Positions 17,680 through 27,465 of a DNA stretch of 64,000 nt are shown here, in pieces. How positions within the stretch are numbered: the stretch's first letter is position 1; every line of letters starts with the position of its first letter. This DNA is from Vibrio neptunius. Lineage in GTDB: Bacteria > Pseudomonadota > Gammaproteobacteria > Enterobacterales > Vibrionaceae. The DNA is taken from contig NZ_JXXU01000056.1 of assembly GCF_000967495.1 (NCBI RefSeq), positions 1 to 64,000 on the forward strand. Reading direction: 5' to 3'. A program made the position numbers and the translations under genes. The notes beneath the pieces were generated by a model. The model made no database searches. It worked only from the letters and a program-made list of their open reading frames with translations, and was not told where the DNA came from.

Positions 17680-18885
17680 ATGTCTGCATCATCTCAAGTT
17701 ATTAAACTGATATTCTTAATTGCGATTCTGACCGCAGTAGGGCAAATGACGCAAACGATGTATGTCCCCTCTATCGGCCATATGGCTGATGAATTTTTGG
17801 TGTCTCCTGCGGCACTTCAAGCGGTAATGGCGTGCTACCTGATACCTTATGGTATCTCTCAGTTTGCCTATGGACCGCTTTCAGATCGATTTGGACGAAA
17901 ACCTATTATCATTGCCGGTTTGCTTATCTATATTATCGGTACCATCGTTGCCCTATTTGCTCATCAGTTTGAATGGTTCCTCGCTGGTAGCTTCATTCAA
18001 GGGTTGGGCATTGGTAGCGGCGGCGCGATGTGCAGAACCTTAACCCGTGATGTGTTTAGTGGCAGCGAACTGCACAAAGTGAACAGCCTAATTAGTATGT
18101 GTGTGATTTTTTCACCTTTACTCGCTCCAGTCTTGGGGGGCTACTTCACCGAAACCATGGGCTGGCGCTCTAGCTATATGTTCTTGGCGTTGTTTAGCAT
18201 CGCTGTGGCGATCACTATGATGACCCGATTCGAAGAAACCTTGCCTAAAGCGAGTCGACGCCATGAATCGGCTTTAAGTCGCTATGGTTTTGTACTCTCT
18301 AACAAAAGATTTCAAGGTTACTTAGTGTGTCTGGTAGCCACATTTTCCGGTGTGGCCATTTTTGAAGCCGCTGCAGGCGTTTTACTTGGGGGCGTATTAA
18401 AGCTACCCGCAACAACTGTCAGTATGTTGTTTGTCTTACCTATTCCTGGGTATCTGGTCGGCGCTGGCCTATCTAGCGTGATTGCCTCTAAGAGAAGTGA
18501 GAAAGTCGCGATGATGTTTGGTTTGCTGGCTGCCGTTCTGGGTTCACTGATTGTGCTTGTGCCCGGGCTAATGGGACAAACCTCTGCGTTAACCTTAGTT
18601 GGCGGGGCAACGATCTACTTTTTGGGGGCCGGCGTTTTATTCCCCGCCGCAACCACAGGGGCTTTGTCACCTTTCCCATACCATGCTGGAACCGGAGGAG
18701 CCGTTCTGGGTGGCATGCAAAATTTAGGTGCAGGTTTAGCCACACTGGCAGCTTCGATCATCCCTTCGCATGATCAGATGCCTGTGGGTGGGCTCATGTT
18801 GCTCATGTCTTTGCTCGCTTTGCTCGGACTGATTCGTGTCTATCACAAGCACGATCCTTCCAATGAAATGCCTTTAGCCGTCTAA
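17680..18885 (+). CDS. emrD: EmrD-type multidrug efflux MFS transporter
   Basis: A 401-residue inner-membrane protein with 12 predicted segments of the Bcr/CflA drug:H+ antiporter group. MFS motif A is seen as GPLSDRFGRKP at about 65-75, after MTQTMYVPSI in the first helix, as in EmrD. It should expel hydrophobic or amphipathic drugs using the proton gradient. Upstream is a 200-base AT-rich region; a terminator follows at once, so it is monocistronic. Confidence 0.88.
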   Translation: MSASSQVIKLIFLIAILTAVGQMTQTMYVPSIGHMADEFLVSPAALQAVMACYLIPYGISQFAYGPLSDRFGRKPIIIAGLLIYIIGTIVALFAHQFEWFLAGSFIQGLGIGSGGAMCRTLTRDVFSGSELHKVNSLISMCVIFSPLLAPVLGGYFTETMGWRSSYMFLALFSIAVAITMMTRFEETLPKASRRHESALSRYGFVLSNKRFQGYLVCLVATFSGVAIFEAAAGVLLGGVLKLPATTVSMLFVLPIPGYLVGAGLSSVIASKRSEKVAMMFGLLAAVLGSLIVLVPGLMGQTSALTLVGGATIYFLGAGVLFPAATTGALSPFPYHAGTGGAVLGGMQNLGAGLATLAASIIPSHDQMPVGGLMLLMSLLALLGLIRVYHKHDPSNEMPLAV

Positions 18886-18892
18886 CCAGTGT

Positions 18893-18919
18893 AAAAAAGG
18901 AGCTTCACCGCTCCTTTTT
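18893..18919. terminator. bidirectional rho-independent terminator
   Basis: Stem AAAAAGGAGC against GCTCCTTTTT with loop TTCACC, between emrD and the convergent viaA gene; A and T runs on both sides. Confidence 0.85.
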
Positions 18920-18947
18920 ATTTGCTCTGACTTGGTCAAGCCTAACC

Positions 18948-20393
18948 TTACCATTTTTTCATGATCCGACCGACCAGATTGGGGTGATAAGCCCAGCTAT
19001 GATCGAACATAGACATCAGTTGAGGATTGCCGTATTTAGAAAGGCTAATTGCGTGAAAGCGATTCTTGTTCTTTTTCAGCTCAGCGACTTTCTCTTGCAT
19101 CTCATCGGATTGTTTAGGCGCAATGAAATCAGAGATCACAACCATGTCCGCATTTTTGTATCTGTCACCACGCATCAAATCGATTGACTTTATCAATACT
19201 GGCTCCAAATCCGTACCACCATGGAAGCTGTAAGTAAGGAAATCACTGGCTTCTCGTAAACCGTCTTGTCGCGTCAGCTCGTAGGTGATTTGCTCGGTGG
19301 AGAATAAAATCACAAAGCAATCACGATCTTCTGCCAAGGCGATTTGCATTAATGCGTAAGCCATCGCTTTGGCACATTGCTCAGGAAAACCACTCATGGA
19401 ACCAGAAGCATCAACACACACAATAAACGGGCCTTTTTCGACATCGACCTGCTTGTTATCTGGCTTATGTGCTTTCACTTTACGCAGCGTTCGTGATTTA
19501 CCCTGCATCCGATAATTCATTAACCGCTTGTCGACGAGGTGTTTGTAAAACACAACTTCCAGTTCAGGGTAAGCCAGAAACAAGGTTTCGTTGGGTAGCA
19601 GCTTGTTCAGATCATCACTTTCATGAATACCAACGATATCATCGGTTGCTTCATCCGATTTTTCCTCGACCATTTGCAGCTCTTCAGTAGGCGCTCGATT
19701 TAACTCGGGATCATCTACCTGACTCGCCATTCGGCCTAATTTTTCAGCGATTTCCTGAAGGCCCTGATTCTTTTTCAAAAACTCAGCATGGCGTTTCATC
19801 ACGGACAAGTCGGTTCGACTGAGTTTTGCTGAAGCCATATCCCACAAACGGCCAACGCTGCTCTCATCTCCCTCTTCCGTTACTTTGGCCATGTTCTTCA
19901 TGGTTTCCATGCGCTGGTAAAGGTCTTTTAGGACTTTTTCTTTACTCGCTTCGAGCTCACTGACCTGTGCCTGACGAATGGCATCAGAAAGACTTTGATA
20001 CCACTGATCACAAAAGTAATGAGGAAACATTGGGTTGTTTAACCCTTTGTTTTTATCCATAAGCCGACGAGCTTGAAGATAAAATGCGGAATGCCATTCA
20101 AGCTTCTTGATCACATCGGGGATCTTTTCAAAGAACGTGGCTTCATCCCAATGGATGACTTCCTGATACAGCGCTAACTCCTGTTGGAAACGCTCCGTTT
20201 CGCATACCTTGGTAATGCGTTTCTTGACGCCACCACGCCACTTCAACAGATGGTTTTTAACTTTCGTTTTCATTCCTCTGTTTTCAGTGATGGCCATTAC
20301 CTGAGAGCGTGCCATCAGATCGTTGACTGCTGTGTCAATAATGCCGGAATCAGCAATCATTAATGCGAGGTTGAGTCCATCAGCGCCTAACAT
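18948..20393 (-). CDS. viaA: VWA-domain protein ViaA
   Basis: 481 residues, matching E. coli ViaA (483). The N-terminal two-thirds is charged and helical; the C-terminal von Willebrand A domain has the MIDAS motif DASGS at 328-332. ViaA partners the MoxR AAA+ ATPase RavA, and the pair has been linked to Fe-S protein maturation, respiratory complexes and aminoglycoside sensitivity. ravA lies immediately upstream, 11 bases away, so the two are one operon. Start ATG 20391-20393 follows a GGGG-rich ribosome binding site. Confidence 0.93.
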   Translation of the reverse strand: MLGADGLNLALMIADSGIIDTAVNDLMARSQVMAITENRGMKTKVKNHLLKWRGGVKKRITKVCETERFQQELALYQEVIHWDEATFFEKIPDVIKKLEWHSAFYLQARRLMDKNKGLNNPMFPHYFCDQWYQSLSDAIRQAQVSELEASKEKVLKDLYQRMETMKNMAKVTEEGDESSVGRLWDMASAKLSRTDLSVMKRHAEFLKKNQGLQEIAEKLGRMASQVDDPELNRAPTEELQMVEEKSDEATDDIVGIHESDDLNKLLPNETLFLAYPELEVVFYKHLVDKRLMNYRMQGKSRTLRKVKAHKPDNKQVDVEKGPFIVCVDASGSMSGFPEQCAKAMAYALMQIALAEDRDCFVILFSTEQITYELTRQDGLREASDFLTYSFHGGTDLEPVLIKSIDLMRGDRYKNADMVVISDFIAPKQSDEMQEKVAELKKNKNRFHAISLSKYGNPQLMSMFDHSWAYHPNLVGRIMKKW

Positions 20394-20404
20394 CCAGTCC
20401 CCCT

Positions 20405-22069
20405 TTACGAGAAGAATTGATTGAGGTTTTTGAAACGGAACACTGTGCGCTCACACTCTGTTTTGGTTGATTCAAGAACCTGCTGAATGTGCTGCAGGCT
20501 TGCCTCCATTGCACGAGGTAGGTCCTGATCAATAAAGCTGTGGGGTAAGGCACCATGAAAGTTTGAACGCACTTTGAGCATATGATGTTCAGCGTGTTCG
20601 AGCTGCGCCATCGCTTGCTCAGATTTGGTCAGCCAGTTTTGATAGAGGCCCTCATCCAAACCTTTCTCGGTTACAACCGAAACTAACACAGCACGATTGG
20701 CAATATCCTTAATGACTAAATTGTTCGCGGCATCGATATCAAAGCGCAGTCGGCACAGATTGGTGTTCTGATTGACGTATCCGTAAACATCTCCATGGCC
20801 TTCTTTTATAATCCGCTCTAATTCGTTCTTCGGTACATAAACCCAGCGACTGTCGCCTTTCTCGGATTCTGATACTGACATGTTACTTTGCAGCAGTACC
20901 AGCTTAACTAGATCAAAGGCACTACCGACTTCGTAACGCTTTGCATCTGAGACGTCATAGCTATGAATTTGTTTTTTGAGTAGCCCCGTTGTCGATTCCA
21001 TTGATAGCATGATACCAAACTCAGACTCTAGCTCTTCCTGAACTTCGTCCAGTTCTTCTCGACATAAACGGATTTGCTGTTCAACGTCTTGCTGATCAAA
21101 GGCGTGCTTGAGTGCAAACTCCTTAATCACTTGGTGGACGACTTCTCGAGATTCCGGACTGTTCCATAAACAATCTTGCAAAAGCAGTAGATCAAGTGGG
21201 TTGACACTATCACGGCCGTTAAAATAGGCACTGGCTTTGAGCAGTTTAACTGCCTTTTTCCAACGACGGTCGGAAACATACATATCGGTATCAGGAGCAT
21301 GGACGCCTGCCCCTTGGGCTGCCGATTCTTCTAACATTTGTTTAAGTTGATAAAGCTTTTCGAATACCTGATCACTGAGTTCGAGTTTTTCAAGCTCCGA
21401 TTGCCATAAGTGATACTCCTCATCGGTTATGGCTAATCCTTCTGGGATCTGTGCTTCCTGCGGTGTGCCTACGGTCAGCATCGACTTAAAGTTTTGCTTG
21501 TTCTGAATTCGATTGACAAAAATACGCACTAGCATTCGATCATAGAGCGCCTCCAGACCACTGTCTTCATCCGGCAGCTCATTTGAAGCAGAGACCAGTA
21601 GACGCATGGGAACACGTTCTACATCACTGCCATTCTTGAAGGTCTTTTCATTAACAACCGTCAATAAGGTATTAAGGATTGCAGGACCCGCTTTCCAAAT
21701 CTCATCTAAAAACACAACTTGCGCCGTCGGCAAATACCCTTCTGTCAAGCGTAAGTAGCGACCATTGTCCTTAAGTTCTTGAATGCTCAGAGGTCCGAAC
21801 ACTTCTTCAGGTGTTGAAAAACGAGTCATCAAGTATTCAAAATAGGAGGAGTTGTCGAAAGCTTGTATAAGTCGCTTTGCGATAAGGCTTTTTGCGATAC
21901 CTGGTGGACCTAATAGAAAAACACTTTCACCCGCTAAAGCAGCGAGTAAGCACATTTTGATGGTATCTTCACGCTCGTAAACACCGTCAGACAAGGCGCG
22001 AGCTAATTTATTTATTCGTTCAGAGAGCAACGCTTGTTGCGAATGGGAGACTCTGGTAGGGCTGATCAT
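20405..22069 (-). CDS. ravA: MoxR-family AAA+ ATPase RavA
   Basis: A 554-residue ATPase; Walker A GPPGIAKS at 54-61 and Walker B VVFLDE at about 118-123 define the AAA+ core, followed by the long C-terminal part containing the LARA-type region. It works with ViaA as a chaperone-like complex. It is about 55 residues longer than E. coli RavA. The frame extends to TTG 22090, but ATG 22069 has GAGGAG six bases upstream and is preferred. It is the first gene of the ravA-viaA operon. Confidence 0.93.
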   Translation of the reverse strand: MISPTRVSHSQQALLSERINKLARALSDGVYEREDTIKMCLLAALAGESVFLLGPPGIAKSLIAKRLIQAFDNSSYFEYLMTRFSTPEEVFGPLSIQELKDNGRYLRLTEGYLPTAQVVFLDEIWKAGPAILNTLLTVVNEKTFKNGSDVERVPMRLLVSASNELPDEDSGLEALYDRMLVRIFVNRIQNKQNFKSMLTVGTPQEAQIPEGLAITDEEYHLWQSELEKLELSDQVFEKLYQLKQMLEESAAQGAGVHAPDTDMYVSDRRWKKAVKLLKASAYFNGRDSVNPLDLLLLQDCLWNSPESREVVHQVIKEFALKHAFDQQDVEQQIRLCREELDEVQEELESEFGIMLSMESTTGLLKKQIHSYDVSDAKRYEVGSAFDLVKLVLLQSNMSVSESEKGDSRWVYVPKNELERIIKEGHGDVYGYVNQNTNLCRLRFDIDAANNLVIKDIANRAVLVSVVTEKGLDEGLYQNWLTKSEQAMAQLEHAEHHMLKVRSNFHGALPHSFIDQDLPRAMEASLQHIQQVLESTKTECERTVFRFKNLNQFFS

Positions 22070-22347
22070 TCTGAGCTCCTCTGACTTCAACCAGAAATGT
22101 AATATATATATTTTTATACATTTGTTATCACTTTGTTACAAGTGCGTTTTCTTTAGTTTGGGGCCATCTTTATACCAGAAGCCATTTTGACGTAACTGAT
22201 TGAAATCAATGTTTGCAAATTTGAGACCTGAGTCACTGGGATAGTGTCTCATATTTGAGTCAAATAATTTATTAACCTTTTATTCACTATATGTAGACTG
22301 TAATGTAAGCCTGCATCTAAGAAATGAGTCATTAAAAAAAGACTATT

Positions 22348-22872
22348 ATGGACACTCCTTTGAATATTCTACATACATGGAAAGGCATCTACCTTCAGGA
22401 AGAGCAAACCACATTGCCGAATGGTAAAACCATCACTCACACGACGATCTCTCATCCAGGCGCTGCCGTTATTCTGCCAATCGCAAATAATGGAGATATC
22501 GTTCTTATCAACCAATACCGCCCTTCTCTGAAAAAATGGTTACTTGAACTGCCTGCAGGTACATTAGAAAGCAACGAGCCGATTGAGCTTTGCGCAGTAA
22601 GGGAACTCGCAGAAGAAACTGGATACAGTGCTGAAACCATGATATCTCTTGGGCAAGTCACACCTTTGGCTGGATTCTGCGATGAAATTCAATACTTGTT
22701 CGTTGCAAAAGGGCTGACAAACGTGTCTAAGTTTGCATGTGACGATGATGAAGTGATTGAAGTTGTATCGCTATCATTACACGATATCGAACAAAAGATT
22801 GTCGAAGGTGAGATCACTGATGCCAAAACGATCGCATGTTTAAGTAAAGCAAAGTTATGCGGATACATATAG
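22348..22872 (+). CDS. Nudix hydrolase, ADP-ribose pyrophosphatase-like
   Basis: A 174-residue protein with a fully canonical Nudix box: Gly71, Glu77, then REL-AEE-TG at 85-92. The preceding region with PGAAVILPI and NQYRPSLKKWLLELPAG matches the ADP-ribose pyrophosphatase (NudF) group, which cleaves ADP-ribose to AMP and ribose 5-phosphate. The threonine aldolase gene starts 11 bases after its stop, so they are probably co-transcribed. Exact nucleotide substrate is not fixed by the sequence. Confidence 0.88.
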   Translation: MDTPLNILHTWKGIYLQEEQTTLPNGKTITHTTISHPGAAVILPIANNGDIVLINQYRPSLKKWLLELPAGTLESNEPIELCAVRELAEETGYSAETMISLGQVTPLAGFCDEIQYLFVAKGLTNVSKFACDDDEVIEVVSLSLHDIEQKIVEGEITDAKTIACLSKAKLCGYI

Positions 22873-22883
22873 GAGAAAAGCAC

Positions 22884-23888
22884 ATGGATTTCCGCTCGGA
22901 TACCGTCACCAAACCGACCCCTGCAATGAGACAAGCCATGGCTGATGCGCCAGTTGGCGATGACGTCTATGGTGATGACCCGACCGTCAATGAGCTAGAA
23001 GCATGGGCAGCAGAACGCCATGGGTTTGAAGCAGCTCTTTTTACCACATCAGGAACTCAGGCAAACCTACTTGGTTTGATGGCACATTGTGAGCGAGGCG
23101 ACGAGTACTTGTGTGGACAGCAAGCTCACAACTACAAATACGAGGCTGGTGGCGCTGCGGTGTTGGGCTCCATTCAACCACAACCTATTGAAAACAATCC
23201 TGATGGTACCCTTGATTTCAACAAACTAAAGGCGGCCATCAAACCGGATGATAGCCATTTTGCTCGCACTAAGTTACTGAGTTTGGAAAACACCATTAAT
23301 GGCAAAGTGCTGCCCTTGTCTTACCTCGCGCAAGCCCGCGAATTTGTTGATCAACACGGCCTCGCACTCCACCTAGACGGAGCCCGCGCATATAATGCAG
23401 CGGTCGCGCTTGATGTGGATATTCGAAAAATAGCCAAGCACTTTGACTCAATGACAATCTGTTTGTCAAAAGGCCTTTCTGCTCCCATCGGTTCTTTGCT
23501 ACTTGGCAGTAAAGCGTATATCGCTAAAGCACGCCGCTTACGCAAAATGCTCGGCGGTGGTATGCGTCAGGCTGGCATTCTTGCCGCCGCAGGTAAGCTT
23601 GCGTTAACCGAACAAGTCGAACAATTAAAAGTAGACCATGCTAACGCTAAGCTATTAGCGGTCAAATTGAGTCAACTTGAAGGTTTCCAGATCAACCCAG
23701 ATTTCGTTGAGACTAATATTGTCTTTGCTAAGCTAGACGACAATGTAGATATCCATGCCATTGCCACTAAGTTAAGCGAAGACGGCATTATCATTTCTCC
23801 GGGCAATCCAATACGCTTCGTCACTCACAAAGATATCTCTGAATCTGACATCAAGTTGCTGGTCGAAAAACTCAGAATGTATCTGTAA
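22884..23888 (+). CDS. ltaE: low-specificity L-threonine aldolase
   Basis: A 334-residue PLP enzyme that splits L-threonine or allo-threonine into glycine and acetaldehyde. It begins MDFRSDTVTKPTPAM, the family N-terminus, carries LHLDGARAYNA for cofactor contact and the Schiff-base Lys196 in ICLSKGLSAPIGS. The frame opens upstream inside the Nudix gene, but ATG 22884 has AGGAG at good spacing. A terminator follows at 23911. Confidence 0.93.
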   Translation: MDFRSDTVTKPTPAMRQAMADAPVGDDVYGDDPTVNELEAWAAERHGFEAALFTTSGTQANLLGLMAHCERGDEYLCGQQAHNYKYEAGGAAVLGSIQPQPIENNPDGTLDFNKLKAAIKPDDSHFARTKLLSLENTINGKVLPLSYLAQAREFVDQHGLALHLDGARAYNAAVALDVDIRKIAKHFDSMTICLSKGLSAPIGSLLLGSKAYIAKARRLRKMLGGGMRQAGILAAAGKLALTEQVEQLKVDHANAKLLAVKLSQLEGFQINPDFVETNIVFAKLDDNVDIHAIATKLSEDGIIISPGNPIRFVTHKDISESDIKLLVEKLRMYL

Positions 23889-23910
23889 TTTTTTGTCTCT
23901 CCCAGTTTAG

Positions 23911-23940
23911 AAGCCAGTCACTATAGCGACTGGCTTTTCT
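23911..23940 (+). terminator. rho-independent terminator of ltaE
   Basis: Nine-base-pair stem AAGCCAGTC/GACTGGCTT (23911-23919 with 23928-23936) and a T-rich tail. Confidence 0.85.
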
Positions 23941-24605
23941 CAGCATCGAAGAGTACTCATACTCTCGATGTGCTTGCCGCATAATACCATCAGTTCAGTT
24001 GTTTTCTGAGATAAGGCTCCCTCCTTATTTGTCCATTGCATGAGCCTATTCTGCTTTAAGTTGGTTAGGCATACCAACACCCTATATTGTCGTTATTTTC
24101 GTTTAGTTTGGGCGCATTTTATGATGCGTTTCGGGTAAACATCATGTTTTTTTACCTAGCAATTAACCTGATTCTACAAGGTTTTTTACTCTGATTAATT
24201 CATCAAAAGTTAGTCCTGCACAAGTAGCCGTTGTTAGAGAGTGTATTGCGTACTCCACCGAGAACAAGTTCACCTTTCAACCAAAGGTAAACCCCAGAAA
24301 ACATTTATAGTTAATATCTATCTAGCTAAACATAAGGCGGTAACAGATTGATAATTTGTATCTAATTTATCCATCATCGAAAGCCATAGATAGAATGTGG
24401 AACCAACATCACAACCACAACTCATATATGTCTATATATACCTTGTCTTTTTCCAATGCATAAAACAATATTAGTCCGTCGCTTTTGTTAATGAAAAGTG
24501 CGTAAATTTACAATAAAAAATATAAAAAACCATTGTTTTCATAACGTTATATTATTCATACCTTTGAATATTTGTTAATGAAAACAAGGCACCTAGGAGT
24601 TACTT
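23941..24605. other. long AT-rich control region
   Basis: About 660 bases with no supportable ORF. AT content rises towards the downstream binding-protein gene, whose promoter must lie here; length and AT-richness suggest silencing or multiple regulators. No defined operator or RNA element is recognised. Confidence 0.4.
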
Positions 24606-25745
24606 TTGGTTAACCACAACCTCATTTCACAGGCTTTTGCACTTGCCCTCTTGTTGTTCACTATTGGCATGTTGAGCTCAGACAGAGTTCAAGCATCTGA
24701 AACGCTTAAGGTAGGTATCATGGTCGGCAAGTTGACGAACACCACCAGTACCTCAAATAAAGAGAAACTGTGTGTACTGAATGCCCTTACAGACGAAGTG
24801 TCTGCCTCTAGAAGAAATGTTGAATTTACGTTTGTCTCGAACGATAGGACTGCTCACGGCAGTGCTTTAGCTGCACATAGCTTAGTCGACCAAGGTATCG
24901 ATGTCGCCTTGCTGCCATTAGTGTCGCATGAAGCGGAAATCGCAGCCCGTATACTCAATCAACATGACATTGCATTCGTGACATCAGCAACAGCGAAGAG
25001 TGTTATCAAGGACCCTTCTATGGGTTTATCAATAATGCCAAGTAATAAACATCAGATTAAGCTGCTTAGTGACTATTACCTTAGCCATTATCCCACTAAG
25101 ACTGCTCATGTGTTGATTGATAACTCAAGACAGTATTCTAAACAAAGCGCTCTCGCGTTCATCAAACAACTCACTGCCCATAGTGAACCAATCAAATTTA
25201 AGAAGTACGATTACAGCATGAGTAATGCGGATGACATTGTGGGTGCATTACCTAACAACGCCGTCGTCTTTGCACCGTTATACAACCCTAATATTGCCGT
25301 TCTATACAATGCAATGAAAGACAGTGGTAAATCATTCACGATATTGGGCACTGACTCAGTAGGGGCAAGAAAAGAGTTTTTCCAAACCATTGGAACCACA
25401 AGCCCTAACATTAACTTGTATTTCGTTAAAAACTGGGATGGTATCCCTAAATCAGATAATCGAAGCGCTCTAAACAGTATTTCCAATACTTTTTGCTCAC
25501 AAAACCAAGCCACTTTTTTGACTACATATACCTACGATCTATTTAATTTTTTAATCGCTGGGTACGATTCAAAACCGCAGCCTAGCCCTCAAGATCTCAT
25601 TGAATCACTCAAACAATTGAAGTTTGAGACAGTAATGGATGGAGAGCCTTTGACTTTTGACGCCGCAGGTTACAGCAAAAAGCCACTGTATCTTTTCTCC
25701 GTTCAGGATAATCGAGTTCGATATTTATCAAAGTTGACAGATTAA
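24606..25745 (+). CDS. periplasmic type-1 binding protein without a transporter
   Basis: A 379-residue exported protein: signal peptide ending near VQA-SE at residue 30, then a LivJ/type-1 periplasmic binding fold (GIDVALLPLVSHEAEIAARIL, then KTAHVLIDN, then VVFAPLYNPNIAVLYNAM). Such proteins usually bind amino acids or amides for an ABC transporter, but no permease or ATPase is nearby. Instead a membrane-bound LytTR regulator follows after six bases, so it may present a ligand to that regulator. Translation begins at TTG 24606 behind AGGAG. The ligand is unknown. Confidence 0.75.
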   Translation: MVNHNLISQAFALALLLFTIGMLSSDRVQASETLKVGIMVGKLTNTTSTSNKEKLCVLNALTDEVSASRRNVEFTFVSNDRTAHGSALAAHSLVDQGIDVALLPLVSHEAEIAARILNQHDIAFVTSATAKSVIKDPSMGLSIMPSNKHQIKLLSDYYLSHYPTKTAHVLIDNSRQYSKQSALAFIKQLTAHSEPIKFKKYDYSMSNADDIVGALPNNAVVFAPLYNPNIAVLYNAMKDSGKSFTILGTDSVGARKEFFQTIGTTSPNINLYFVKNWDGIPKSDNRSALNSISNTFCSQNQATFLTTYTYDLFNFLIAGYDSKPQPSPQDLIESLKQLKFETVMDGEPLTFDAAGYSKKPLYLFSVQDNRVRYLSKLTD

Positions 25746-25751
25746 ATAACA

Positions 25752-26705
25752 ATGAGCATTAAGTTAAAAGCAGCACTATGCTGTCTAGTCGTCATCTTAT
25801 GTAATTCAGTTTTCTATTGGTCTAAACCTTCACACAATGAAGCGGTTGACTCAGTATTATTTGGTTTTGTCTCGGTGTTAGAGTCTTGGGTCCAGTCCCC
25901 AACAGTGATTGACGATGTATATACATTCAATTATCAAGCTCTGACAAACAGAATGTCACTGCTTATCGATTCCTATGAATCGATTGACTGGTTTAGAGTC
26001 TGTCTTGAGCTGGACTTACAAAGTTTCTCAACCAAGGATGAAGTGCAAAAAACGGTTTGTTCTGGAGGCAACACTTTGCTGTCGCTAACCCAACAACAAT
26101 ATAAGCTCGACGCTGGCGTATCTGAACTTATGATAGGCAAAAAAAACCTTGGGCACATTAACTGGTATTTCTTTTCCAAAAATGAATATCAGCAACTCGG
26201 CCTGAATGTTATTTTATTCATCGCATCGTCTACTCTGCCGATATTGCTCATCCTATATATCTATCGGGCAAACCATTACGTCAAGGAACAAGATGGTATA
26301 CAATCACATGAAGACGATATTGACGAATACAAGCGAGAAAATTCAGTTCTCAAGAATAGAATAACCAATATTAATAAGATCATCTCACGTAATAGAAAGC
26401 TATTTGCATACAGTGATGAAATAGCCTTTGCTAAGTATACTCATCCCTATAGTGAAGTGTTGATGACCAATGGAATAAAACACAAAATACGATGTACGTT
26501 GACTGAATTAGAAAATTCATTCAGTGATGATTTTATTCGTCTAAGCCGCTCTATAATATTGCGAGAAAGTATAATTAAAAATAATGCATCTATTAAAATT
26601 GATGGCGGAGAGCATTACATTGAATTTTCAATTAAAAGTCAGACGCATCGTTTGCCCATATCGAAGTCTTGTGTAAACAATATAATTACGACAGAGAACG
26701 CCTAG
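25752..26705 (+). CDS. membrane-anchored LytTR transcriptional regulator
   Basis: A 317-residue protein with a first membrane helix at about 6-22, a periplasmic domain of about 125 residues containing Cys84 and Cys103, a second helix at about 151-171, a charged coiled-coil segment at 180-212 and a C-terminal LytTR-type DNA-binding domain at about 218-312 (pattern YSEVLMTNGIKHKIRCTLTE, then FIRLSRSIILRES). This is a one-component sensor: outside domain, DNA-binding inside, no kinase or receiver. The periplasmic domain is not one I can name. It is sandwiched tightly between a binding-protein gene and an SDR gene, so all three are probably co-transcribed. Confidence 0.75.
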   Translation: MSIKLKAALCCLVVILCNSVFYWSKPSHNEAVDSVLFGFVSVLESWVQSPTVIDDVYTFNYQALTNRMSLLIDSYESIDWFRVCLELDLQSFSTKDEVQKTVCSGGNTLLSLTQQQYKLDAGVSELMIGKKNLGHINWYFFSKNEYQQLGLNVILFIASSTLPILLILYIYRANHYVKEQDGIQSHEDDIDEYKRENSVLKNRITNINKIISRNRKLFAYSDEIAFAKYTHPYSEVLMTNGIKHKIRCTLTELENSFSDDFIRLSRSIILRESIIKNNASIKIDGGEHYIEFSIKSQTHRLPISKSCVNNIITTENA

Positions 26706-26706
26706 T

Positions 26707-27465
26707 ATGAAAAATTATCTTATCACTTGTGCGACAGGTGGCATCGCCTCTAACTTGGTCACAGAACTTGCCCAAGAACATCAACTTTTTTTGGCCGCTA
26801 GAAACGTAAGCAAACTCAGTGACATCGTCGCTAGTACTCATTTTCGACATTCGGTTCAGACAAGCTCACTTGATTTCTTCAGCGCCGACTCCATCGACGA
26901 ATGCGCCTCAACAATCAAAGGCGCAGACAAGTTTGATGGTGTGGTGTTTTTTATCCCAAGGATCCCACCTTCCAGAGAAGTGTTTCCTGACGATGAGAAA
27001 TGGCAAGACTACTTCAATAAGTATTTTATTTTGCCTCTACGTTTACTCCGTCAGATTGTAGAGCAAGATAAGTTGAAGCAAGGAGCTTCGATTGTTTTCG
27101 TTTCTGGCATCAGCTCCAAAGCGGCTCTGCCACATTATTCGATCAATAATTGCTTGCGCAGCGCTTGGATAGGACAAGCCAAAACAATGGCGTTGTCATT
27201 AGCAGAACAAGGCATATCGGTGAACACACTCTCTCTCGGGGGCGTCATGACTCAAAGTTATACGCAAAAGATGGAGCAAAAAGCGCTTGATCAAAATTTA
27301 TCGTTTGAAGCATTGATGGAGAATGAAGTGTCCAACATTCCACTCAAAAAGTATGCTTCAATCAAAGATGTGGTTGATGGTATCGTGGCGTTGCTTGGTC
27401 CAATCTCTAACCATATGACTGGTCAAAACATCATTCTGGATGGCGGCTTCAATAAAGCTTATTGA
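26707..27465 (+). CDS. divergent SDR-family protein
   Basis: A 252-residue Rossmann-fold protein of the short-chain dehydrogenase/reductase superfamily; the C-terminal segment (MTGQNIILDGGF) is typical. It departs from classical members: the YxxxK catalytic pair reads Tyr144 and Asn148 (HYSINN), and the N-terminal glycine motif is TCATGGIASN, lacking two of the usual glycines. It may therefore bind a nucleotide without being a normal dehydrogenase. It starts one base after the LytTR regulator stop, so it belongs to the same unit. Substrate unknown. Confidence 0.8.
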   Translation: MKNYLITCATGGIASNLVTELAQEHQLFLAARNVSKLSDIVASTHFRHSVQTSSLDFFSADSIDECASTIKGADKFDGVVFFIPRIPPSREVFPDDEKWQDYFNKYFILPLRLLRQIVEQDKLKQGASIVFVSGISSKAALPHYSINNCLRSAWIGQAKTMALSLAEQGISVNTLSLGGVMTQSYTQKMEQKALDQNLSFEALMENEVSNIPLKKYASIKDVVDGIVALLGPISNHMTGQNIILDGGFNKAY

